This document shows, piece after piece, positions 1-9,000 of a stretch of DNA of 64,000 nucleotides. The notes under the pieces are model-generated. The model was given only the letters and a program-made list of their open reading frames with translations. It searched no databases and had not been told where the DNA came from. The stretch is from Symploca sp. SIO1C2 (GTDB lineage: Bacteria > Cyanobacteriota > Cyanobacteriia > Cyanobacteriales > Coleofasciculaceae). The position numbers and the translations under genes are program-made. Each line of letters opens with the position of its first letter. Within the stretch, counting starts at the first letter, position 1. The stretch spans positions 63,946 to 127,945 of the forward strand of contig JAAHFP010000018.1 of assembly GCA_010672925.1 (NCBI GenBank), in the 5' to 3' direction.

Positions 1-2770
1 GAGCTGAGGGAGCTGAGGGAGATGTTGAATATTGCACTAAATTGGAAGTTTTGCCAACCCCATCTCCCTTGTCCCCCTTGTCTGCCTTGTCCCCCTTATC
101 TCCCCTATCCCTCCTATCTCCCCTGTCTCCTTCCTCAAGAAATCCTATACCAAACTGAAAGTATTGAAGAGCCGGTTTATAGGCTGCTGATGCTTTTGCT
201 TTCTTGCCAGCTAGTAGATTTAACTGAGCTAACTCTTCTGTTTTGATTACCTGTTCTTGAGAAAACCTGCTTTTATCCTTAATTAAGGGACTTCCCAGGT
301 TCAACTGGTTAACAATATCAAAGATTTTTTGTTCTTGTTGGTTAGTAGTTGTATGAGCTAGTAGCAATTGCCCTACTTGTAGGTGTACTGCTTGTTTATC
401 CTCTTCGGGAATCAGGGAATGGGCTGCTTGTCGAATTCTGTCGTGGGTGAATTTATACTCAAAGGTTATTGGTTGTTCCCTACAAGCAGTTGCCGGTACA
501 TCTAGATTATTGGTTGCTTGTTGTTGATTGTCTGTGGGGTTAACGAAATATGAGATGGAATTTCCATTCTCCCCGTCTCCCCGTCTCCGCGTACCCGCGT
601 CTCCCCGTCTCCGCGTACCCGCGTCTAATGATGACTCACTAATAAAATCTAGTTCAATGAGCTTGTAGGTATCACCTAGGGGTATGACTAAACCTTCTGC
701 TACTGCTTCCCATAGTAAGTCCGCCACTACTCTTTGAGGTTGAGCCGCAACCAGGGATAAGGTAAAGAGCTCAAATTGATTACCGATACAGGCTGCTCTT
801 TGCAGTACCTGTTGAGTGGTAGTCGGCAACTTTTGAATCTTGAGAGCCATCAGTTCGATAACATTATCAGTAAAATTCCTCAACAGAATCTGTTGCAAAT
901 CCCACTGCCAGCTGAAACTGTGGACATTAAACTTGATTAATCCTTCAGTATAAAGAGATTGCAAAAACTCATTGACGAAAAAGGGATTGCCTCCAGTTTT
1001 AGATAGCACTAATTCCGCCAAAAGTTTGGCTTTTTCTGCCGTACACTTTAGGGTGTCGCCAATCAGCTGGTTGACGTGAGTTGACTCTAAAGCACAAAGA
1101 GATAGCTGATGGACAATTGCTCCAGATTGTCTGATTTCATCCACTATTAACATCAAAGGATGAGTCTCATTGACTTCGTTATCTCGATAAGCTCCAATTA
1201 AAAACAGCCCTCCTTGATCCTCAGTAACAGGGGAGATAGTAACAGAAGCAGTATTTTGATACTGATAATCCGTTGCCGTCATTAACAGTTTCACCAATTT
1301 CAGCGTTGCCGTATCTGCCCACTGTAAATCGTCCAAAAAGATTACCAAGGGATGCTCTGATTGAGCAAACACTTTGATTAAGTTTTGAAAGACTAGGTTA
1401 AAGCGATTTTGTGACTCAGCTGCTCCCAACTCAGTTACAGGGGGCTGTTTGCCAATGATCAGCTCTAGTTCTGGAATCACATCAATAATCACTTGACCAT
1501 TGGAGCCAAAAGCTAACTGCAGTTTGCTTCGCCATTGGTTAAGTTCAAACTCACTTTCCGTTAACAGTTGCTGTACCAATTTTGAAAAAGCATTAACAAC
1601 GGCGCTGTAGGGGATATTTCGTTGCAGTCTGTCACATTTTCCAGAAATAAAATAACCTTGCTGTTTAGTAATAGGTTTATATATTTCCGCTACTAAGGCT
1701 GATTTACCGATGCCAGCATAACCAGCTACCAACATCAGCTCGTTTTGTTTCCTGTTCTTTGCTTTTTGTCCTTGCTTATGGCCTACTAAGCAATTACTAC
1801 TGACCCTCTCAAACGCTGCTAGTAGGGTTTCAATTTCCTTCTCTCTGCCATAAAGCTTTTGAGGAATTTGAAATTTATGGGAAATATCTTGACTACCAAT
1901 GGGAAACTCTGATATCTGTCCATAAAACTCTAGTTTCTCCAGACATTTTTTTAAATCGGCTTTAATACCCCAAGCACTCTGGTATCGCTCCTCAGCAGTT
2001 TTCGCCATTAACTTCATCACAATATCAGAAACCACTTGAGGACAATCTGCTTCCCCGATTTTTAAATGGGGGGGTACTGGATGTTTGGCGATATGACAAT
2101 GCACTAATTCCAGGGGGTTATTAGTCTCAAAAGGCAGCTGATGGGTCAGCAATTGATAGAAGGTAACTCCTAGGGAGTAAAAATCAGTCCGGTAGTCTAG
2201 GTAACGGTTCATCCTTCCTGTTTGTTCCGGAGACATGTAAGCTAATGTCCCTTCCAAAACCTGGGGATTTTTCAGGGTGAGATTTTCCCGAGTTAAGACC
2301 GTGGAAATACCAAAATCAATAATTTTAAGTTGTTGGGTTTCTCGATTAAAAACAATGTTAGCGGGATTAATATCTTTGTGAATAATTTGAGCACTATGGA
2401 TTTGCTCCAAGCTCTCAGTTATTTTGAGGGCAATACGGAGAAATTCTTGTATAGAAAAATCATGAGTTTTTCCTGCACCATTATTAAATAATTCCTTCAA
2501 AGATACACCGTCAAAATCTTCAAAGATAATTACCAAGGTCTTTTGATACTTTTCCAAGCTATAAGCCTTGATAACTCCATCAAGATTCAAATTGTGGGTA
2601 ATTTGATATTCTTGCTGATATCTGGTAAGTTCTGACGGTCTAGGATAATCTTCTTTGAGTACTTTTAGAATTACTGGTTGCTTGTCTTGCTCTCGTATTC
2701 CTCGATAAACTAAGGAATTTCTAGTTTCATAGATTGGAGTGAGAAGTTGATAGCCAGAAATGCTGAGCAT
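1..2770 (-). CDS. Ser/Thr protein kinase with STAND-type AAA ATPase (N-terminal 923 residues, continues past left edge)
   Basis: The reading frame is open from the ATG at 2770 to the window edge, so the 3' part is missing. Residues about 1-270 form a Ser/Thr kinase domain with HKDINPAN as catalytic loop (Lys replaces Arg of HRD) and DFGIS as Mg-binding loop. Residues about 300-660 form an AAA_16-type ATPase with Walker A GYAGIGKSA near residue 348 and an FLDDLQWAD Walker B. A helical part with TPR-like character follows. Family members usually continue with GAF and histidine-kinase domains, which cannot be checked here. Two low-complexity insertions keep the frame: RGDAG/TRRRGD units at about 575-625, and GDKGDK followed by SPSAPSA at the left edge. 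It is a close paralogue of the 13890-19769 gene. The role is inferred to be cytoplasmic signal integration. Confidence 0.9.
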   Translation of the reverse strand, partial: MLSISGYQLLTPIYETRNSLVYRGIREQDKQPVILKVLKEDYPRPSELTRYQQEYQITHNLNLDGVIKAYSLEKYQKTLVIIFEDFDGVSLKELFNNGAGKTHDFSIQEFLRIALKITESLEQIHSAQIIHKDINPANIVFNRETQQLKIIDFGISTVLTRENLTLKNPQVLEGTLAYMSPEQTGRMNRYLDYRTDFYSLGVTFYQLLTHQLPFETNNPLELVHCHIAKHPVPPHLKIGEADCPQVVSDIVMKLMAKTAEERYQSAWGIKADLKKCLEKLEFYGQISEFPIGSQDISHKFQIPQKLYGREKEIETLLAAFERVSSNCLVGHKQGQKAKNRKQNELMLVAGYAGIGKSALVAEIYKPITKQQGYFISGKCDRLQRNIPYSAVVNAFSKLVQQLLTESEFELNQWRSKLQLAFGSNGQVIIDVIPELELIIGKQPPVTELGAAESQNRFNLVFQNLIKVFAQSEHPLVIFLDDLQWADTATLKLVKLLMTATDYQYQNTASVTISPVTEDQGGLFLIGAYRDNEVNETHPLMLIVDEIRQSGAIVHQLSLCALESTHVNQLIGDTLKCTAEKAKLLAELVLSKTGGNPFFVNEFLQSLYTEGLIKFNVHSFSWQWDLQQILLRNFTDNVIELMALKIQKLPTTTQQVLQRAACIGNQFELFTLSLVAAQPQRVVADLLWEAVAEGLVIPLGDTYKLIELDFISESSLDAGTRRRGDAGTRRRGDGENGNSISYFVNPTDNQQQATNNLDVPATACREQPITFEYKFTHDRIRQAAHSLIPEEDKQAVHLQVGQLLLAHTTTNQQEQKIFDIVNQLNLGSPLIKDKSRFSQEQVIKTEELAQLNLLAGKKAKASAAYKPALQYFQFGIGFLEEGDRGDRRDRGDKGDKADKGDKGDGVGKTSNLVQYSTSPSAPSA

Positions 2771-3120
2771 CGTTCCAAGTTCCAAGTTTGTTTAATCAAG
2801 ATTCCTCAAAGTCCTCACTGATACCAAATCCAGCTTAGATAACCCTGACTTGAAAGTAGATGCGGAGACCTCGACCTCCTGCCTTCTGCCTTCAAAGCAC
2901 TAGACTTTCCCAAACTCTACAGGCAGAGTCTGGTACAAGATTTTTGCCGGTTATCTAGTCAGATTTGCTATGAGCACCCATAATGAGTAGACAGATGCAT
3001 CATCCCTGGAAATTTAATCTAAAAAATTATCATTTATTATTATCTGACATCAGTCCAGAGAAGGGTTTGTTTTGTCAATATTTGTAAAGATAAATATTTG
3101 TGATAGTGCCAAGGCTGCTC

Positions 3121-3303
3121 TTCTTTCTCAGCTCCCCCAGCTTCCTCAGCTTCCCCAGCTCCCTCAGCTCCTCACCCCCTCCGCCCCTCCGCTCCCCACT
3201 CTTTTTTTCGCTCACCCCTCCCTCAGCTCCCTCAGCTCCCTCAGCTCCCCACCCTTTTTTTCGCTCACCCCTCCTCCGCTCCTCCGCTCCCCATCTCCCC
3301 ACA
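3121..3303. repeat. Pyrimidine-rich tandem array (CTCCCTCAG, CTCCG units)
   Basis: Tandem and interspersed copies of CTCCCTCAG and CCGCTCCTC units fill much of the 620-bp gap between the kinase gene and the metallo-hydrolase. Related arrays occur at 5251-5283 (opposite strand), 27493-27566 and inside genes. The rest of the gap shows no gene. An upstream in-frame ATG would put this array into the next protein, which argues against that start. Confidence 0.8.
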
Positions 3304-3392
3304 CCAATGGAAGCCAGAACGCGATCGCAACTCACCCGACAAGACCTTATTGGTTAAAATTAATTAAACTTAAAATAAATTATCCCACTTTT

Positions 3393-4163
3393 ATGCATCT
3401 GACTTACTTCGGAGCAAACAGCTGGCTACTAGAACTAGGACAGCAAAAGATACTCATTGACCCTTGGTTAGTAGACTCCTTAGTCTTCGGTAATCTTCCC
3501 TGGTTTTTTAAAGGCGACAAACCAGCAGCCCTTGACTCCCTTCCTGAACAGATTGACTTAATTCTACTTTCACAAGGTTTAGAAGATCACGCCCACAAAC
3601 CAACTCTCCAACAACTGGATAAAACTATTCCTGTGGTTGCTTCCATCAGTGCAACCCAAGTAGTAGAACAACTTGGCTATACCCAAGTCACTAGCCTTCC
3701 TCCTGGTGAAACCTTCATCCTGGGCAATCAAGTTGAAATTCGGGCAATGGTAGGAGCACCCATTGGGCCGTTACAAGTAGAGAATTCCTATCTTCTCAAA
3801 GAATTAGATAGTGGTACAAGTGTCTACTACGAACCCCATGGCTATCCCCCTGAGGAATTGAAGAATTATGCTCCAGTGGATGTAGTCATCAGTCCTGTGC
3901 TAAACCTGGAACTTCCCCTCTTAGGACCAGTTATTCAGGGCAACACTACAGCTTTGCAGTTGGCACAATTAGCACAACCCCAAGTATTTCTGCCAACAGC
4001 AGCAGGAGGAGATGTCGAATATGCCGGAATTCTGAATTCCCTGCTACGGGCCTCCGGTAGTGTGGAAGGATTAAGAACGCAATTAGCAGACCATAACCTT
4101 TCTACCCAAGTGATTGAACCTCCACCAGGTAAGCGGGAACAGGTGTTGGGTGTTAGGTGTTAG
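3393..4163 (+). CDS. Metallo-beta-lactamase-fold hydrolase-like protein with degenerate metal site
   Basis: This 256-residue protein has the layout of an MBL-fold hydrolase: an N-terminal beta strand with GANSWLLE, the IDPW motif typical of UlaG-like members, and the position where the HxHxDH metal motif should stand. Here the motif reads SQGLEDHAH, so the first two metal histidines are replaced by Gln and Leu. I recall this variant as common in cyanobacterial homologues, so activity may be altered or lost. The start at 3393 (MHLTYFG) is preferred because an in-frame extension to 3072 would translate a pyrimidine-rich repeat as Leu/Pro/Ser. The last residues and the stop codon lie in a GGTGTTA heptamer repeat, so the C-terminus may be slightly altered. 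Confidence 0.8.
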   Translation: MHLTYFGANSWLLELGQQKILIDPWLVDSLVFGNLPWFFKGDKPAALDSLPEQIDLILLSQGLEDHAHKPTLQQLDKTIPVVASISATQVVEQLGYTQVTSLPPGETFILGNQVEIRAMVGAPIGPLQVENSYLLKELDSGTSVYYEPHGYPPEELKNYAPVDVVISPVLNLELPLLGPVIQGNTTALQLAQLAQPQVFLPTAAGGDVEYAGILNSLLRASGSVEGLRTQLADHNLSTQVIEPPPGKREQVLGVRC

Positions 4164-4275
4164 GTGGTAGGTGGTAGGTTTTAGGTGGTAGGTGTTCGTA
4201 TTCGACCTTCCCCATTCTCCATTCCCCATTCCCCATTCCTCATTCTCCATTCTCCATTCTCCATTCTCCATTCTC
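4141..4275. repeat. Two heptamer repeat arrays (TTAGGTG and CCATTCT types)
   Basis: TAGGTGT/TAGGTGG heptamers run from about 4143 to 4200 and CCATTCT/CCATTCC heptamers from about 4212 to 4277. They sit between the metallo-hydrolase and the glutathione transferase. The first array supplies the stop codon of the upstream gene. Both are the 7-bp tandem type known from filamentous cyanobacteria. Confidence 0.85.
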
Positions 4276-4388
4276 CATTCCCACACCCTGTGGCGTAATT
4301 GCCGAACCTCCAGAGGGCAGCAGATCTAAAGCTGGAGACGTTAAATTGGCAATGGTGCTCAGGAAAATAGCCAGGAAGGAGATTCAAC

Positions 4389-5180
4389 ATGCTGGAGTTA
4401 TATCAATTTGAACTGTCCCAATTTTCAGAAAAAGTCCGGTTTATTCTCGATTACAAGGGACTAGAGTATCGCAAGATTGAAGTAACCCCAGGAGTAGGAC
4501 AAATCGACGTCTTCAAAATGTCTGGTCAATCCAAGGTACCGGTGCTCAAAGATGGAGATACAGTTATTAGTGATTCTACCGCGATCGCGATGTATTTGGA
4601 CCGCAAGTATCCAGACAAACCCCTGCTTCCCCAAGGAAATAGGGAAAGGGGACTCTGCTTACAAATGGAAGAATGGGCAGATGAGTCCATTGGGGTCAAA
4701 AGTCGCAAAGCACTGTATGGAGCCTTCAGCCAAAATCAAAGCTTCCGGACATCTTTTTTGCCTAACGATACTCCCGATTTGTTCAAAACTCTAATTGGTG
4801 CTGTCCCTCCAGAATTCCTTAAAGTGTTGGGAACCGGTGTCGGTTTTAGCTCAGACTCAGTCAAAGAAGCCAAAGATGCCCTCAAGCAAGACTTAGAAGC
4901 TCTGAGTTTGATTTTATTAGATAGTCCCTATCTGTTAGGAAATTCTCCCTGCTTAGCAGATTTTGCCGTAGCTGGTTTAAGTATTGTCATCAAGCTTCCC
5001 GATGGCCCCTACCTGGATATACCAGAAAACCTTAGAGGCAAAGGTATTCCTGGCTTAGTTGATAGTGGTCTTTATGAAACCTTTTTCGATTGGCGCGATC
5101 GCCTCTATAAAGATTATCGCAAACCTTTGTCTGTTACTACAGCCAGTGACTCTTCCCCAAAATCAATTGATATTGATTAA
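4389..5180 (+). CDS. Glutathione S-transferase family protein
   Basis: The 263-residue protein opens with a thioredoxin-fold GST domain (LELYQFELSQFSEKVRFILDYKG). It has the cis-Pro segment SKVPVLKDGD and the ESxx-like SDSTAIAMYLD motif that binds the gamma-glutamyl part of glutathione. An all-helical C-terminal domain follows, with the N-capping-type segment SPCLADFAVAG. It probably conjugates or reduces electrophiles in the cytoplasm; the substrate cannot be told. An AAGGAG Shine-Dalgarno sequence stands 8 bp before the ATG, supporting this start. The gene is on the same strand as the metallo-hydrolase but separated from it by heptamer repeats, so an operon is uncertain. Confidence 0.88.
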   Translation: MLELYQFELSQFSEKVRFILDYKGLEYRKIEVTPGVGQIDVFKMSGQSKVPVLKDGDTVISDSTAIAMYLDRKYPDKPLLPQGNRERGLCLQMEEWADESIGVKSRKALYGAFSQNQSFRTSFLPNDTPDLFKTLIGAVPPEFLKVLGTGVGFSSDSVKEAKDALKQDLEALSLILLDSPYLLGNSPCLADFAVAGLSIVIKLPDGPYLDIPENLRGKGIPGLVDSGLYETFFDWRDRLYKDYRKPLSVTTASDSSPKSIDID

Positions 5181-6036
5181 CTATTAGTTAGCCCCCTCAA
5201 TCCCCCAATACTGATGCCGGTGGCGAAATTCATATTTGTTTACAAAATGGGGAGCTGAGGGAGCTGAGGGAGCTGAGGGAGAACAATAATATCGTTGGTG
5301 TTGTCAACTAAATTGGACAATTTATTACCAAGTATTAAGTTCGCCAGCGGTATCAATACTGGGGGACTTTAAATCATTATTTATGATGCATAGTGCAAGA
5401 TGTGAGTCTGACTTGTTTCTTGAGGAATTCACTTAGAAAAAAAGCAAAAACTATTGCAGAAAAGTGCAAGTTAGATACACAAAAGTGCAAGTCAGATAAC
5501 GTATCATTAATTCGACCAAAAATTCTATTTTATTAATAGAATGTTACTTTACTGAAGTTAATCTAATTTGCAGAGTACTTCATCCAATCTTTATATATAT
5601 TTTCCAGATTTATAATTAAGATCAATTTAGTTGATACTTCAGGTATCAACTCTCCGACTTTTATCGGATAAAATATTTTCTGGTGAGCTGGTCTTGCCTT
5701 TATGAATAGCTATGGTGACCAGACTTATTGGAATTACTGCTAACTCCCAAGAGCAGTTAGCATAACCTGTACTTTAGGAAATCGCCGTCTTTTTCTAATA
5801 ATTTTCGGAGAATCATTGCTAAGTTTGACTAAATTTTCAATCAGTCAAAACTATATGAGCAATGCTTTACAGCTGTTAATCACGAATAAATATTAGTAGG
5901 TGGTTTGCACCCCACCTACTAATGATAATGCAGTGAATATTAACAGTAACTAATGGGATTTTAGGTGACTGCTGAAATCACAAAATTCAGCAGTGGATAC
6001 TGTTACAAATACACACATGCTGTAGGATAGCTTAAC
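5181..6036. other. Intergenic region with repeats upstream of the giant exoprotein gene
   Basis: No credible gene was seen in these 856 bp. The region holds GGGAGCTGA tandem units (5251-5283), two AAAAGTGCAAG-type motifs near 5463 and 5479, and at 5384-5407 a 24-bp segment. That segment recurs in inverted orientation at 11389-11412, just beyond the following gene. The AT-rich 5500-6036 part presumably carries the promoter and a long leader for the 6037 gene, but I could not pick promoter boxes with confidence. Confidence 0.6.
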
Positions 6037-9000
6037 ATGTTAAATAGCACAGATGCAAGAGGCAACGAACTTTATCGGTTGTTTAACTCTGGTGAATCAG
6101 AGCAATACAAAGTTCTAGAAAGTTGTGATAAAACTCCTAGCACAATTGTTTTTATCGACTCAGGAGTTGATGATTATCAGAGTTTGGTTAATGGTGTAGT
6201 ACCGGAAGCTGAGGTAATTGTCCTGGACTCTAGACAGGATGGGGTGGAACAAATTACTAAAGTACTTAAAGAACAAGCAGGGATTGCTGCTATTCATCTT
6301 GTCTCTCACGGTTCACCGGGGTGTTTATACCTAGGGAATAGTCAACTGAGTTTAGATACCTTAAGTCACTACGCCACGCAACTAAAAACCTGGATTCCTT
6401 CAGCTTCTGTTAATCAGGGAGGTAAGTCTGCTGCGATTCTTCTCTATGGTTGTAATGTGGCTGCTGGGGATGCAGGGGAAGAGTTTGTGACACGACTTGG
6501 GCAACTGACAGGGGCAAATATTGCTGCTTCTGCCAAGCGTACAGGTTCTGCCATGCTAGAGGGAGATTGGAACCTAGAAGTAACAACTAACCCAATGCAG
6601 GTGTCCTTAGCCTTTTCAGAGGAGGTGAAGGATAGGTATGCCTCGGTGTTAGTAACTTTTGCTGTGACCAATACAAATGATGATGGCAATGGTTCCCTCA
6701 GAAACGCTATTGACTTGGCAAACACGACTGCAGGGGCTGACACAATTATCTTTGAGGGAGCAGTTTTCACTGATTCTACACCCGACACAATTAACTTAGC
6801 TTCTGGTGAGCTATTTATAGATGACAGCCTTACAATTGAAGGACTCGGAGCCGAGAACCTAACCATCTCAGGTAACGGATCTTCCCGTGTCTTCACGATA
6901 TTGGAAAACACTAACACAACCATTACTGGTCTGACAATTTCCGGTGGGAATACTGGAATTGGAGGAGATGGAATCCTAGATAGTGAAACGATAGATGGTA
7001 ATGGGGGAGGGATTGCTATAGATCGAGGTGCAACACTTGAGTTGCGTAACAGCGTTGTTGCTGAAAATAGTGCATTTTTGAATGGAGGGGGAATCTTCAG
7101 CAGTCCTAATTCTACGCTAAGGGTTTTTGGAAGTACTATCCGTGACAATTTCACAGAAAATGGAAATGGCGGCGGGATTGCTTCTACTAGGGATGCAGAA
7201 TTATTAGTTAGTGCCAGTACCATCAGCGGTAATCTGGCTCAAGGTTCTGTCCGTCGAGAGGGTAACGGAGGAGGTCTTTTTCTTGATATTGATGCCCCAT
7301 CCACTTTTTCTAAGCAGATTGTCAACAGCACGATCAGCAACAATTCAGCAAGACATGGGGCTGGGATATTTCTTGATGAAGGAAGGGGGATTCTTGAGGT
7401 AGAGTCTAGTACAATCACTCAAAACAGGGGTGGTGGCATCACCTCGTTCGCTGGTCCTCGCATAGCGATAATTGATGACAGGAGTGACCCTCTTGATAGT
7501 GATCAATTCTTTAACGAAGCTCTTGATCCACAGCTAAGACTTAAAAACTCGATTGTAGTTGATAATTTGGGTGCGAGTTCTGGATCTGCAGACATCTTTG
7601 GATTTGGTCCAACGTTATTGACGAGTTCCTTCAGTTTGATTGGTGACCAAGGTTTTCCCCCACGACAATCGGCTCTTCTAGGTCCACTACAAGATAATGG
7701 TGGGCCGACTTTTACTCATCTTCCTTTACCTGGGAGTCCTGCGATCGATGCTGGTGCTCCTAATAGTTTCTTTCGATTCGACCAAAGGGGTGTACGTCGT
7801 CCTCAAGGTGCAAGTTTACTGCCGGATATTGGGGCTGTAGAAGTAGAAATGGTAGTACCTCCAGTAGATATCGAGGTCACAAATATAGAAGTTACTCAAG
7901 GAATTCAGACTCCTGACAACACAGTTCCATTAGTTGCAGAACGCTCAACGGCTGTTCGAGTAACCGTTGAAGCTGGGAGTAGCAGCTCACCTATGCAAGT
8001 TAGTGGAAGACTCCATATTTTTGCGGATGGTCGAGAGATTACCCCTAGGGTTGGTCTAATTTCAATTAATTCACCAATTGTGGGGTTGGGTGCTCCACAA
8101 CGCAATAACGAAACAGATACTCTGAATTTTGAAATCTCAGATAATATCCGTATTCCTGTCTCTTCTGATGTGGATTTTCGAGTTGACATTTCTCCTGCTC
8201 CTACTATGGGAAATCCATTTGCAGAAGTGAATGATCTCGAATTTGTTGCTCCAATCAGTCCAAAGATTTTCTTCACTAGCATTAACTACACACCCTCAGG
8301 ACTAGGATTACCAGACTTCGACCTTATTAAACCTGGGGTAGGGGATGCTTTTGTGAAAGGAATCTTTCCTGTTAATGATAACGATCCTAACCTTTATAAG
8401 TTAGCACCCTCTCCCTCACTTCAGTATAGTGAAGACAACGATATTTTTGATGCAGCTGGAAATAACATAAATCAAAAAGGAATACTAGAAGATCCTGATG
8501 TAAACGGACTTTTGGCTCTTTTAGCTGCTCAACGGCAGTTGATTGTGGACAATAAACTAGGAGCAAATAGTAACACTTTCCTATATGGTTGGTTGGCAGG
8601 TAACCCAATTGATGGTAACGGTTGGGCTTCAGGAAGTAATCCTGTTGCTTTTGGAAACACAGATCCCACTCGTCATCAACGCACGTTTGCCCATGAGTTA
8701 GGTCACTTATTTGGAGTGGATCACCCTACTAATATGATGGGGGTCGAGATACTTCTTCCTATTGACCAAGTGGGTTGGGATGTCCGCGCTAGGTTAGATG
8801 GCAATCCTAGTTCCAACAACACGACTGGTCACGTCAAACCGACAACCTTAAACGATATTATGGTTGGTGGACTTCTTACAAACCAGGCTTGGGTTGACAC
8901 GATCACTTATCAAAGCTTACTAAATTCTGGTGTAATGGCTGGTGCTAGTGGTCCTGATCAAGGCGATTTGAGGGAACGTGTTTTTGTAATTCAAGGCATT

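Noticed and set aside
3072..3392. In-frame N-terminal extension of the MBL-fold protein.
   Set aside because: It translates the pyrimidine-rich repeat as Leu/Pro/Ser, and the family starts at MHLTYFG-like residues.
6444..7223. Minus-strand frame of 259 codons inside the giant exoprotein gene.
   Set aside because: It is a shadow of a strongly supported repeat-rich gene, with Ser/Pro-rich composition and no domain.
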